A DNA stretch of 64,000 nt, from positions 6,192,001 through 6,256,000 of the forward strand of contig NZ_OX216966.1 of NCBI RefSeq assembly GCF_945605565.1, written 5' to 3'. Position numbers and translations under genes: made by a program. Source of the stretch: Paenibacillus dendritiformis (GTDB lineage: Bacteria; Bacillota; Bacilli; Paenibacillales; Paenibacillaceae). Shown in pieces: positions 54,349 to 62,972 of this stretch. The notes beneath the pieces are model-generated. The model worked only from the letters and a program-made list of their open reading frames with translations, searched no databases and was not told where the DNA came from. Each line of letters begins with the position of its first letter. The first letter of the stretch is position 1.

Positions 54349-55836
54349 CTATCCGCTTGGTACCGGATCCTGGACTTTTACAAATTCGATCTCCTTCTCC
54401 CCTGGATCCAGCAAGAACGAGACCGCAAGGCGGGATAAACGCCCCTCTGCATCCGCATGGAAGGCAGCCGGAATGCGCAGATCGAGGACGTCAAAATAGA
54501 GCTCATACCTGTCGTCGCCGAGTGGAGTCATCGCAAAGGTCAGTCCATGAAATAAGGCGCGTAATTGGCCATTCGCTATGTCGACAACCAACTCCCCATA
54601 GGCCGGGTGTTCGAATCTCCCCGTATACTCATTCACTGTGCGTACGGATACGCACCCCTGTTCCTCATTGCCGGGACGGTTCGTTTCCTTGCTCACCGCC
54701 TCTTTCCCTTGCTTCGCCCATTCCTCGTACTGCTTCATCTCCGTGGCCATTCGCTCGCTCCAGTCAATCGGCTCCAGTTCCAGCAGCCGGTCGAACAAGG
54801 TATAGGAGAGGAAGCGCGGAAGAAATGAACCATTTTTGTTCGTTAAAAGGATGACACCGATGTTCTCCTGCGGCAAAAAAGAGACGAGAGAAGAAAATCC
54901 GTCAATTCCGCCATCATGATGAACCAACTGATAGCCCCGATACGTTTCAATGCACCAGCCGAGGCCGTAAGTGCAGATGGGAAGCTCCTTTTTCCAGAAA
55001 TGCGAGGAACCGCAAGGCATCTGGGGCGTATGCATCGTGGCGATGCTTCCTTCCGTGACCAGTTGCTTCCCCTGGAATGTCCCCTGATTCAACTGGAGAA
55101 GCACCCAGTTCGCCATCTCCATGACATTGCTGTTAATCGAGCCTGCCGGACCGATCACATTAAGATTGCGGTAAGCGGTCGCCTGCACCTGATTATCCTT
55201 ATCTATATATGGCACAGCGGCATTCGGATGACGTTCCATCTCGTCAATGGAGAAGTTGCTGTTATCCATTCGCAGCGGCGCGAAAATCCGCTCCTGCACC
55301 CATTGCTCCCACGGAACTCCTGCAAGCTGTCCCACGAGATACCCCGCAGCCATATACATCAAATTGTTGTATTGCCACTTGGAGCGGAAATCGTGGTTCG
55401 GCTCCAAATATTGCAGCCGCTCGATGATTTCCTCCCGCGTGAACGGCGCATTGTACCACATGAGATCATGCCGCGGAAGTCCGGAGCGGTGACACAGCAT
55501 ATCCCGGATCGTTATTCGTTCCGTCGCGAAGCTATCATATAGTTTGAAATTGGGAAGATACTCCTTCACCGGCCGATCCCAGTCCAACTTGCCCTCATCT
55601 ACGAGCATTCCCGCCGACATGGCCGTAAATGCCTTCGTGCAGGAGCCAATCGCGAACAACGTCTCCGGCGTCACCTCGAGCCCCTGCTCCACATTCCGCA
55701 GACCGAACCCTTCCGCCATCACGATCTGCTGCCCCTGGATAACCGCGATCGATAGTCCCGGCACCTTCCATTGCTCCATCTGCTGTCGAATGTATTCCGA
55801 GAATCCATGTAACTTCGCATGCATGATGCTCATCAT
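54349..55836 (-). CDS. Class C beta-lactamase-fold serine hydrolase with C-terminal DUF3471-like domain
   Basis: A 495-residue cytosolic-type serine hydrolase. The SxxK motif lies in AIGSCTKAFTAMS, the YxN motif in KWQYNNLMYMAAGY, and the third motif in LVHHDGGIDGFSS. The last ~110 residues (VNEYTGRFEHPAYGELVVDI to GEKEIEFVKVQ) are the small beta domain often found after this fold. There is no signal peptide. Members act as esterases, D-amino-acid peptidases or amidases; a drug-resistance role is not implied. The start follows AAGGAGG; the second ATG, three bases in, has better spacing. Confidence 0.87.
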   Translation of the reverse strand: MMSIMHAKLHGFSEYIRQQMEQWKVPGLSIAVIQGQQIVMAEGFGLRNVEQGLEVTPETLFAIGSCTKAFTAMSAGMLVDEGKLDWDRPVKEYLPNFKLYDSFATERITIRDMLCHRSGLPRHDLMWYNAPFTREEIIERLQYLEPNHDFRSKWQYNNLMYMAAGYLVGQLAGVPWEQWVQERIFAPLRMDNSNFSIDEMERHPNAAVPYIDKDNQVQATAYRNLNVIGPAGSINSNVMEMANWVLLQLNQGTFQGKQLVTEGSIATMHTPQMPCGSSHFWKKELPICTYGLGWCIETYRGYQLVHHDGGIDGFSSLVSFLPQENIGVILLTNKNGSFLPRFLSYTLFDRLLELEPIDWSERMATEMKQYEEWAKQGKEAVSKETNRPGNEEQGCVSVRTVNEYTGRFEHPAYGELVVDIANGQLRALFHGLTFAMTPLGDDRYELYFDVLDLRIPAAFHADAEGRLSRLAVSFLLDPGEKEIEFVKVQDPVPSG

Positions 55837-55866
55837 AGTTCCTCCTTATACTTCATTCGAGTTCGT

Positions 55867-56139
55867 TCAACCGCCCGCTATCGCCGCCTTGACTTGTTCA
55901 AACTCGATCTCCTTCGCTGCCGGCTCCAGATTCAACGGCATCGAGAGCCGATCCTCGATCTGCTTCATTACCAAATTGCCGTAGCCCGGATGGGTAAACG
56001 TTCCCGTATAATCGTTCAGCGAAAGAGGGGGCGTGCGAACCTCTATATCCTTTGACGGCGGAGAGCCTTCCTCCCCTTCCTTCCCGTTCTTCTTTTGTGC
56101 TTCCGAGGCTGTCTGGTCTTGCTGCGGTTCACCCGACAT
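55867..56139 (-). pseudogene. Remnant of a second DUF3471-type serine hydrolase
   Basis: A 90-residue frame whose middle (LNDYTGTFTHPGYGNLVMKQ) and end (LEPAAKEIEFEQVKAAIAGG) match the C-terminal domain of the intact gene just downstream (NEYTGRFEHPAYGELVVDI, GEKEIEFVKVQDPVPSG). About 35 residues between these two parts are missing, and the whole catalytic domain is absent. It is most simply the wreck of a tandem paralogue. A promoter or start is not evident. Confidence 0.65.
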
Positions 56140-56178
56140 CCGTCCGCTGTCCCGAACCCCTGGATTTGATGGTAAAAT

Positions 56179-56207
56179 TTGTCCTTATCCACAGGGTACA
56201 GTACAAT
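56179..56207 (+). promoter_or_regulatory. Promoter of the rightward serine hydrolase gene
   Basis: -35 TTGTCC (56179-56184), 17-bp spacer, -10 TACAAT (56202-56207), 52 bases before the start codon. Confidence 0.5.
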
Positions 56208-56259
56208 GAAGGAAGTGCTGCGCAGCCGCACAGATTGAATATAGGAGGCTTGAAGAACG

Positions 56260-57411
56260 ATGAAGACAGCCGCGCAAACCGGGGCATGCCAGCCCCAATA
56301 CGATCTCGTCAAGCTGGATACGCTGCTGCACGAGGATCATATCGCCTGGAATTTCCGCAATATGGATCATATTTTGCCGAAGCGCGATGTTCACGCGCCG
56401 GCGGACAAGTTCCGGTTCTCCGAGAACTTAGAGAATCTGGCCGATGTCCGCTACAGCTACAACGGACAAGCATCCACCGTAGGCGAGTATATGGCCAAGG
56501 TGAAAGCCACCGCTTGGCTGGTCATCAAGGATGATGCCATCGTAACTGAGCGTTATTATAACGGATATACGCGGGAATCGACCGCCACGTCGATGTCGGT
56601 CGCCAAATCGTTCATCTCGGCCCTGATGGGCATCGCCTTCGACGAAGGCGCGATGCGGGACGTCCATGATCCGGTAACGCGGTACTTGCCGGAGCTGGCC
56701 GGAAGCGGCTATGACGGAGCAACCATCAAAGATGTGCTGCAAATGTCCTCCGGCGTTCGCTTCAATGAAGACTACGCCGATCCCGATGCGGAGATTTATA
56801 CCTTTATGAACGATGTCTTCGGGGAGTCGGCGATGCCGATCTCGCAGTACGTGCGCAAGCTGACGCGCTTGCAACCGCCGGGACATTACCAATACAAGAG
56901 TGTGGATACCCAAGTGCTATGTATGCTGCTGGAGCGGACGACCGGGAAAAAGTTATCGGCTTATTTGGAGGAAAAGCTGTGGCAGCCGCTTGGCATGGAA
57001 TACGATGCCTATTGGAACACCGACCTGCACGGCAATGAGATTGCATTCGCCTTCTTGAATGCCGCTTTGCGGGACTACGCGAAATTCGGCCGCCTTGTTC
57101 TGCATCAGGGAGCCTGGAACGGCCGGCAGATCATTTCGGAGAAATGGATGAAGGAATCGGTCATTCCTGATCGGTCCAACCTGCAGGCGGGGCAAGCCGA
57201 GGATTGCTTCGGCTATCAGTATCAGTGGTGGACGCCGCTCGGCAGCGACGGCTCGGAGGTGATGGCCCGCGGCATTTACGGGCAACAGATCTATATCAAT
57301 CGGCGGCATCATGCCGTCATCGTCAAGTCCGGCGTCGATCCGGCCGTCTTCAATGTTCATGACTTCGAGGCCGTCACGGCATACCGGACCATTCTCGAAC
57401 ATCTCGGATAA
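56260..57411 (+). CDS. Serine hydrolase of the beta-lactamase / 6-aminohexanoate-dimer hydrolase type
   Basis: A 383-residue protein. The SxxK motif is in ATSMSVAKSFISALMG, the Tyr motif in YQYKSVDTQVLCMLLE (YKS, as in the NylB-like group), and RGIYGQQIYINRRHHAVIVK is the typical C-terminal part. There is no signal peptide. Related enzymes hydrolyse small amides or esters; the natural substrate is unknown. The ATG is 8 bases after GGAGG. It is transcribed away from the serine hydrolase pair to its left and differs from them in family, so it is not a recent duplicate. Confidence 0.87.
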   Translation: MKTAAQTGACQPQYDLVKLDTLLHEDHIAWNFRNMDHILPKRDVHAPADKFRFSENLENLADVRYSYNGQASTVGEYMAKVKATAWLVIKDDAIVTERYYNGYTRESTATSMSVAKSFISALMGIAFDEGAMRDVHDPVTRYLPELAGSGYDGATIKDVLQMSSGVRFNEDYADPDAEIYTFMNDVFGESAMPISQYVRKLTRLQPPGHYQYKSVDTQVLCMLLERTTGKKLSAYLEEKLWQPLGMEYDAYWNTDLHGNEIAFAFLNAALRDYAKFGRLVLHQGAWNGRQIISEKWMKESVIPDRSNLQAGQAEDCFGYQYQWWTPLGSDGSEVMARGIYGQQIYINRRHHAVIVKSGVDPAVFNVHDFEAVTAYRTILEHLG

Positions 57412-57498
57412 TGTGTAACGTAAATGGCGGCACCCGTCTGCAGCCCAACACGGGTCGCGGATACCACGCAGGCGGTGTGTTCCGGGCTGCAGCGGTCG

Positions 57499-57744
57499 CT
57501 ACCCGAGCGGAGGCTGCAGCCGAGCTAGCCGGGCAACGATGGCATGCTCCTTCCCTGGCTTGGCCTGCCGATCTGCTTGTCGCTCCCGGTGGCCGGCCCG
57601 CTTCCGCTTCTCATGCAGAATGTCATAGAAGCTGGGCTTGGTGTGGGAGCGGCCTCCGCGAATCGCCGGTCTCGCGTAAGGGTGCGCATACCAGGAATGA
57701 TAAGGATCATAACGGTGCACATTGATTCGAACATCCCATTTCAT
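57499..57744 (-). CDS. Small basic unknown protein, 81 residues
   Basis: The frame MKWDVRINVHRYDPYHSWYA continues HPYARPAIRGGRSHTKPSFY and then a very basic Arg/Lys/Gln-rich tail. GAGGAGG lies 8 bases before the ATG, a strong ribosome site, which is the main reason to call it a gene. His, Tyr, Pro and Arg are frequent. I recognise no family. The tail resembles the amino-acid bias of a GC-rich non-coding frame, so the true gene might be shorter or the frame spurious. Confidence 0.5.
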   Translation of the reverse strand: MKWDVRINVHRYDPYHSWYAHPYARPAIRGGRSHTKPSFYDILHEKRKRAGHRERQADRQAKPGKEHAIVARLARLQPPLG

Positions 57745-58094
57745 CAAAGGTTCCTCCTCTTCATGATAAGCTTGCGGAAGCAGCCTTTGCCTAATGTAAA
57801 AAGACTCATGCTTGCTTGGTCTCTGCTTCTGCAGACATGGAACTCGAACAGTCCTCTCGACAATAATAAATACCCGATCTGGTCCCGCTTCAATCAGGAA
57901 CAGCCTTCAGCAAACTGCTTCTTCCCCATTCTACTATTTCGTACAATGCTTTGCATCCCGTCAAGCTCCCGAGCCCGGTCTGATTGGTTCGTTGACCGGA
58001 AGGCGATTTGCTATAATATCCGTATGAGCCCCGCAGCAAGGGGATCACACATTCCAGGGTCTCTGCACGAACCTGATGCGAGGAGGATAAAGCG
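57745..58094. other. Intergenic region before the S1C protease gene
   Basis: Besides the promoter at 57992-58017 I see nothing definite in these 350 bases. Confidence 0.4.
57992..58017 (+). promoter_or_regulatory. Extended -10 promoter of the S1C protease gene
   Basis: TGCTATAAT (58009-58017) is a perfect extended -10 element. A TTGACC lies at 57992-57997 with only 14 bp spacing, so the extended -10 probably does most of the work. Confidence 0.55.
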
Positions 58095-59183
58095 ATGAAT
58101 CCAGGCAAGCCGAACGATGCCAGGCGAGCGTCCGATCCGGCCCCGGCCGAGGAATCGGCACAGCGGTCCATTCCCGGGAGCTCCGTAATCGAGAGCGGGA
58201 ATGCACGGCATGTCTCAGCCGCCGGCAAGGAGACAATGGAAGATCGGGACGCGAGCGAAGGAAATAACCTCCGGGAAGCGGAGCCGGGCAAGGAAGAGGC
58301 CCCAGCCGGATCTGCCGAAGCCTCCAGCGAACGGCAGCCCGCTGCCATGACGCAGCGGCCCGGCGAATGGCCGCAGCCCGACAATGACAATTCAGAACCG
58401 TTAACCGCAGCAGAATTCGAGCTATGGATTCGGGAGGACGAGGAGGAGGATCTGGAACCTGCTCCGCGGAGAAAATGGATGGCAAAGTCGATAACGATAC
58501 TGCTTGCCCTGCTGCTGTTCGGCAATGTGCTCGCGTTCTGGCCGCAGATCTACAATCTGCCTGCCCTCCGCTTCCTCCATGCGGACAAGGAATTATCGCA
58601 GAGTGAACAGATACAGCAATACAAGCAGGCGGTCGTCATCGTCAATGCGCGTGATCGGAAGGGCACCGGCTTCAATGTGGCCGCGGAAGGCATCATCATT
58701 ACGAACCGCCATGTGATGGCGGAGGACAAGACCGGAACGGTAACGTTTCAACATAACAAGACGTATCTCGCCGACGTGATCGCAAGCGATGCCGCCTTGG
58801 ATGTAGCTGTATTGAAGCTGCGGGACAATCCCGATGATTCTTTGCCTGCCCTGCCGCTGGAGACGGACTCCGGGTGGCGGGAAGGCGCCCAAGTTCATAT
58901 CATCGGCAACCCGCTCTCCTTCTATCATATCGCGATCGAAGGCAAGATTCTCGGTCTGACCCCGCTGCAGCAACGCGATCGGCCCGTGCTGATGATCCAG
59001 GCTCCGATCCATTCGGGCAACAGCGGGAGCCCGGTCCTGAACGAGCAGGGCCGCGTCATCGCCGTCGTCTTCGCCACCTCGACCGTGAAGCAGGGCGAAG
59101 AATCCGGGGAATCCGTTGAAGTCGGACTTGCCATCCCGATCGAAGATATTCGGCCCTATCTGAACGAAGCCGGTCAGGAGTAG
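58095..59183 (+). CDS. Membrane-anchored S1C (HtrA/DegP-like) serine protease
   Basis: A 362-residue protein. Its first ~125 residues are a charged, disordered cytosolic region rich in Glu, Ala and Pro; one membrane segment follows (SITILLALLLFGNVLAFWP), and the protease domain lies outside. The catalytic triad is visible: His in IIITNRHVMAED, Asp in AALDVAVLKLRD and Ser in IHSGNSGSPVLNE. There is no PDZ domain, unlike most HtrA proteins, and the domain ends soon after GLAIPIEDIRPYL. It would act in extracellular protein quality control or as a stress protease. The ATG is 7 bases after AGGAGG. Confidence 0.9.
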   Translation: MNPGKPNDARRASDPAPAEESAQRSIPGSSVIESGNARHVSAAGKETMEDRDASEGNNLREAEPGKEEAPAGSAEASSERQPAAMTQRPGEWPQPDNDNSEPLTAAEFELWIREDEEEDLEPAPRRKWMAKSITILLALLLFGNVLAFWPQIYNLPALRFLHADKELSQSEQIQQYKQAVVIVNARDRKGTGFNVAAEGIIITNRHVMAEDKTGTVTFQHNKTYLADVIASDAALDVAVLKLRDNPDDSLPALPLETDSGWREGAQVHIIGNPLSFYHIAIEGKILGLTPLQQRDRPVLMIQAPIHSGNSGSPVLNEQGRVIAVVFATSTVKQGEESGESVEVGLAIPIEDIRPYLNEAGQE

Positions 59184-59289
59184 CTTCACAACGGCGGGCT
59201 TCCTTGCAGCAGCGCCAACTCTCTCTCCCCCGCCTCCGGCTGAAGAAGAGGGATAGAAGCCGCCTGGCAGAGTGCCATGACCAGGACTT

Positions 59290-59820
59290 CTAGGTAAGCA
59301 AGGACAGGTCCTTCAGCCGGTTCAGCGCGAGCTGCACCCCTTCCTCCACGGAGCAGCGATCCGTCGGGAGGACAATCTCGGGCGCCTCCGGAGGCTCGTA
59401 CACATCCGAGACGCCGGTGAACATCGGGATAGCTCCCTGCCGCGCCCGCGCATACAAGCCCTTGGGATCGCGCCGTTCGCACTCGTCCAGCGGACAATCG
59501 ACGAACAATTCGATGAAGGGCGCCAGCTGCTCGCGCGCGTAAGCGCGCATGTCCCGGTACGGGCTGATCACCGAGACAATCGGAATAATTCCGTTGCGGG
59601 CCAGCAGGCCGCTAATATATACGATCCGGCGGATATTCTCCATCCGGTCTTCCCGGCTGAAGCCGAGTCCTCTGCCGATGGCGGCGCGAAGCTCATCTCC
59701 GTCCAGACATTCGACCCGGCGGCCATGCGATCGGAGCGAGGCCGCGATCGCATGCGCCATCGTCGTCTTGCCCGCCCCGGAGTATCCCGTCAGCCATAAT
59801 GTGAATGCGTGTTCAGACAA
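59290..59820 (-). CDS. Adenylylsulfate kinase-like protein (CysC family)
   Basis: A 176-residue P-loop kinase from a TTG start 8 bases after AAGGAGGG. The Walker A is LTGYSGAGKTTMA, followed by VECLDGDELR, GFSREDRMENIRRI (the APS-binding stretch), ISPYRDMRAYAREQL and FVDCPLDECERRDPKGLYAR. In sulfate assimilation CysC makes PAPS from adenylylsulfate. No other sulfate gene is nearby; instead it is the last gene of the STM4011-4014 operon and overlaps the STM4011 stop by 8 bases. A role in activating a sulfate group for that pathway is an attractive inference, but it could also phosphorylate another substrate. Confidence 0.85.
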   Translation of the reverse strand: MSEHAFTLWLTGYSGAGKTTMAHAIAASLRSHGRRVECLDGDELRAAIGRGLGFSREDRMENIRRIVYISGLLARNGIIPIVSVISPYRDMRAYAREQLAPFIELFVDCPLDECERRDPKGLYARARQGAIPMFTGVSDVYEPPEAPEIVLPTDRCSVEEGVQLALNRLKDLSLLT

Positions 59821-60703
59821 TCGTTGTTCCCTCCTTATGCATCGAAGCATGCCGCACAGGGATGCGTTCCAGCAATCCCTCCGCGTACACTTTGCCCAGC
59901 TCCAGCTCCGGCATATGAATATACCCGATATAACAGCCGCAGTTCTTCATTCCACAAGCACGCTCTGCCGCCAGCCCTTCCAGCCCGTCCCGGTACAGGT
60001 GGCCGATGACGCGCCGATCCTGATAGCAGCGCTTCACGATGCCGGAGCCCTGAATGTAGAAGACCGTCTCCCCTGCTGCGCAGGGCCGGCCGAGGCTGTC
60101 GTAATCCCTTAGATTGATCGCAAAATAAGGATCGATGCCCTGCAGCCGCTTCACTTCTTCCACCGCATAGTAATCGGGCTGATCCTTGTAGGCGTTCACC
60201 CAGATGTATACGTCTTCCGGAAGCAAGCGCCGGATCTCCTCGATCGCGTCGAAGGCGCTTCTGACCCCGACCGTTCCGACGCTGAAGGAGATGCCCTGCT
60301 CATACAGCCGCATGCATTGCGACAAGAAGCCGTCCCGGCTCGTCTGTCCCGGATGGTACGTGACCCAGAAGGCCGCCTTGTCCCGATTCAGCCGCTCCGT
60401 CCAGTCCAGCCGGCAGGACAAGTTCGTCTGAATGGCCACCTTCTCGATATGCGGAAGCTCGGACAGCTCAATCATCGCTTCCCTGTACCAGCGGTGAATG
60501 AGAGCCTCGCCATACGGATTGAAAAACAAAGCCAGCCGGTGCCCGGCCTCCTCCTGCGCCCTGATCCAGCCGATGAACATCTCCAGCTGGCGTTTGTCCT
60601 GGGCCAACGTCTCCTTGCTGTCCTTCGTCTTGCTGAAGGGACAATACGGGCAGCTGTAATTGCAGGACGACAGCTTCCCCCGGTAATAGAGCACCGCCCT
60701 CAT
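59813..60703 (-). CDS. STM4011-family radical SAM protein
   Basis: A 296-residue radical SAM enzyme with the 4Fe-4S cluster motif Cys14-x3-Cys18-x2-Cys21 in SSCNYSCPYCPF. The fold continues with LALFFNPYGEALIHRWYREA, VAIQTNLSC and WVTYHPGQTSRDGF. A Cys-rich C-terminal part (CYQDRRVIGHLY, CGMKNCGCYIGY) may hold an extra cluster. It belongs to the family named after Salmonella STM4011, of unknown function, always found with STM4012-type genes. Its start overlaps the STM4012 stop as ATGA. Confidence 0.88.
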   Translation of the reverse strand: MRAVLYYRGKLSSCNYSCPYCPFSKTKDSKETLAQDKRQLEMFIGWIRAQEEAGHRLALFFNPYGEALIHRWYREAMIELSELPHIEKVAIQTNLSCRLDWTERLNRDKAAFWVTYHPGQTSRDGFLSQCMRLYEQGISFSVGTVGVRSAFDAIEEIRRLLPEDVYIWVNAYKDQPDYYAVEEVKRLQGIDPYFAINLRDYDSLGRPCAAGETVFYIQGSGIVKRCYQDRRVIGHLYRDGLEGLAAERACGMKNCGCYIGYIHMPELELGKVYAEGLLERIPVRHASMHKEGTTIV

Positions 60704-62172
60704 CGCAGCTCATACCCTTCCATCCGCTCTCTCACGTCGGCAGAGATCAGCTCGTCCCCGATCGCGTCGGAATACGCCATCCCAAGCGCCGTCAGACGCA
60801 GCACGCCCGCTTCCAGCTCGGCCAGACCGAGGCGTAGCAGCTGCTCCAATTCGGGATGATCCTGCATCGCCCTGCTGCCGAAGCGCTCCTCATAAGCGGC
60901 CAGCTCCAGCCCTTCGCGATGCAGAATCGCCTTCAGCAGATAGCGCCGCTTCTGTTCCGCCTCACTCAGCACGAAGCCGTAATCGGCCTGATCATGCCGC
61001 TCCGCCGCTACATAGTCGGCGATGATGCTTCTCGTCGCCGCCTGGCTTACCCCGTAGCGCGACGCATAATGCACGCGGCGCGTATACGAGCGGGCGCCGC
61101 AGCCCAGGCCGACCATCCCTTCCTCTTGACAGCTGAAGGGCAGAATCCGCTTGTGAGCGAAGCCGTTCACCTTGGAGAAGCGCCGCATCGAGTACTGCGT
61201 ATAACCTGCTTCCTCCAGCCGCTGGCGCGCCATCTCGTACAGCTCCAGCCGGATGTCCGTGCCCTGCTTGCGTATCTGATCCGGCTTCAGAATCGTATTC
61301 TCCCGCGTGTACAACGGGTAGATGAAGATCTCCCCCGGCCCGTAGCTGATAGCCTTCTCCAGCGAGTACAGCCAGGATTCCGGCGTCTGCCCCGGCAAAC
61401 CGTAGATAAGATCGACATTCACCAGCGGGAACTCGAATGCCATCAGCCGCTCCAGGGCCTCCTCGGCCAACCGCGGCTTCTGCGGCCGGTAGATCGCCGA
61501 CGCCTCTTGCTCGACGAAGCTCTGGATACCGATGCTGACACGGTCCGTCAGCCGCTCCTTGAGGACATGCAGCCGTTCCTCCGTCACCGTGTCCGGCGAT
61601 GTCTCCACCGAGATGGAGGCCTGTGACGGATCCAGCCCCATCACCCGATCCGCAATATCGAACAATCGGCTCAGCAAGGGGGCTTCCAGCAGCGTAGGCG
61701 TTCCCCCGCCAACAGCAAACCGGGAAAATGACCGCCCGGCGAACCAAGGCGCCCATTGTCGGGCCTGCCGCTCCAGCGCATCGACATACTGCTCATGCAC
61801 ATCGGCCCGCCGGTCCGGCAGCGTGAACAGATTGCAGAAGCCGCAGCGGGCGCCGCAGAACGGAATATGCATATAGAGGAAATAATAGTCCGTCTCCTCC
61901 CCCTTCCACAGCTCCTCCAGCGGCAGCGCCGGCTCAAGGGGACGGTAAGCCGTCTTATGCGGATACGAATACAGGTAGGAACGGTACGGGGCTTGCAGCC
62001 AACGCTGCCGCTCCTCTGCCACTTCGTCCATTCGTTCGTCCATTCTTTCGCTCATTCGCTCTTCAGCCTGCCTCTCCGCTCGCCCTCCCGTCAGCCTCTC
62101 CGTTAGCCTGTCTGTTCCCCTGTCCGTTGGCCCGTTCACCCCGGCCGGAATTGATTTCGGCGCACTCATCAT
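60700..62172 (-). CDS. STM4012-family radical SAM protein (HemN/HemW-like)
   Basis: A 490-residue radical SAM protein related to coproporphyrinogen III oxidase-like enzymes. The cluster motif is Cys106-x3-Cys110-x2-Cys113 in MHIPFCGARCGFCNLF. Other HemN-like signatures are VGGGTPTLLEAPLLSRL, ISVETSPDTVTEERL, RVSIGIQSFVEQEASAI and DLIYGLPGQTPESW. The first ~55 residues are an odd Arg/Glu/Asp/Met repeat (TDRLTERL, SERMDERMDE) absent from typical relatives. The ATG at 62172 follows AGAGGGGAGAGG, 17 bases after the STM4013 stop. It probably does not act in haem synthesis but in the STM4011-4014 pathway. Confidence 0.88.
   Translation of the reverse strand: MMSAPKSIPAGVNGPTDRGTDRLTERLTGGRAERQAEERMSERMDERMDEVAEERQRWLQAPYRSYLYSYPHKTAYRPLEPALPLEELWKGEETDYYFLYMHIPFCGARCGFCNLFTLPDRRADVHEQYVDALERQARQWAPWFAGRSFSRFAVGGGTPTLLEAPLLSRLFDIADRVMGLDPSQASISVETSPDTVTEERLHVLKERLTDRVSIGIQSFVEQEASAIYRPQKPRLAEEALERLMAFEFPLVNVDLIYGLPGQTPESWLYSLEKAISYGPGEIFIYPLYTRENTILKPDQIRKQGTDIRLELYEMARQRLEEAGYTQYSMRRFSKVNGFAHKRILPFSCQEEGMVGLGCGARSYTRRVHYASRYGVSQAATRSIIADYVAAERHDQADYGFVLSEAEQKRRYLLKAILHREGLELAAYEERFGSRAMQDHPELEQLLRLGLAELEAGVLRLTALGMAYSDAIGDELISADVRERMEGYELR
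62040..62125. repeat. Short tandem repeats within the 5' end of the STM4012-type gene
   Basis: On plus, a run of imperfect 12-base units of the type TCGTCCATTCGT and TCCGTTAGCCTG encodes the Arg/Glu/Met-rich N-terminal repeat of the STM4012-type protein. Copy number may vary between strains; a unit of 12 keeps the frame. Confidence 0.5.
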
Positions 62173-62189
62173 GCCTCTCCCCTCTCTCA

Positions 62190-62972
62190 TTACAGAAAAA
62201 ACTCCCGGTACGGCACATTCCATACGACCTCGTGCGCAAGGCGATGCCCATGATAACCATCCTCGCCATAGGCGGTGCCGTGATCGGAGAACGCCATGCA
62301 GAATGTCCTGCCCCGCTTGCGCAGCGCATCGAACAGAACGCCGAGCTGGCTGTCCACATAGCGCAGCGCCGCCCGCTGCGTCTCGACCGAATCCTCTCTC
62401 TCGCCGGGGACGAAATAATGGTTCGGCCCGTGAATCGCGGACACGTTCAGGAACAGGAACAGCCGCTGCCCCGGATCGGCCCGTTCCAGCAGCTTGATCG
62501 CATGCTGCACCTGATGCTCGGTGGAGCGGGGATTCGTCACTCCGAAGGTCATGCGCCAATAGCTCTCCTGGAAATAGCCGGGCAGTACTTTGGCCAGCTT
62601 GTTCTTTTTCGTGAAGAAAATGACCCCGCCGATGCAAATCGTCCGGTATCCTTCCGCCGCCAGCCCGGAGACGATATCCGGCGCATCGAATTGCCACGTG
62701 TACGGATGGGTCTTCAGCCCGGTATTACGCGTATGGAACAGCCGGATATGGGATGCCTTGTCCGTGTTCGCCGGGGTAGGCAGGAAGCCGCCAAAAAAGG
62801 CATGGTGCGCCGCATAGGTGAAGCTGCCCGGCGTATGCCGCTTCTCCCACGGGCCGTCCGCGCACAGGTTCGGACAGTTCGCCTCCTCCAGCTTCGCCAC
62901 GTCGTACCGCAGCGTGTCGAGCGTTATCATGACAATATCGTGGGTGCCCACGATTTGATTCATATCGATCAT
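62190..62972 (-). CDS. STM4013-family sulfatase-like hydrolase
   Basis: A 260-residue member of the alkaline phosphatase/sulfatase superfamily. It has the metal motif MITLDTLRYDVAKLEEANCP, AEGYRTICIGGVIFF, FLNVSAIHGPNHYF and MAFSDHGTAYGEDGYHGHRL, whose Asp and His are metal ligands. The usual Cys/Ser-x-Pro-x-Arg of classical sulfatases is not visible, so it may be a phosphatase, phosphotransferase or modified sulfatase. No signal peptide is present. Its ATG overlaps the STM4014 stop (ATGA). The family is named after Salmonella STM4013 and is uncharacterised. Confidence 0.88.
   Translation of the reverse strand: MIDMNQIVGTHDIVMITLDTLRYDVAKLEEANCPNLCADGPWEKRHTPGSFTYAAHHAFFGGFLPTPANTDKASHIRLFHTRNTGLKTHPYTWQFDAPDIVSGLAAEGYRTICIGGVIFFTKKNKLAKVLPGYFQESYWRMTFGVTNPRSTEHQVQHAIKLLERADPGQRLFLFLNVSAIHGPNHYFVPGEREDSVETQRAALRYVDSQLGVLFDALRKRGRTFCMAFSDHGTAYGEDGYHGHRLAHEVVWNVPYREFFL

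Noticed and set aside
54349..57411. Beta-lactamase resistance genes
   Set aside because: The proteins have the fold but no signal peptides and belong to broad hydrolase families; resistance cannot be inferred.
60700..62172. Oxygen-independent coproporphyrinogen oxidase (hemN) or HemW
   Set aside because: The similarity is to the fold; operon context and family features fit STM4012 instead.
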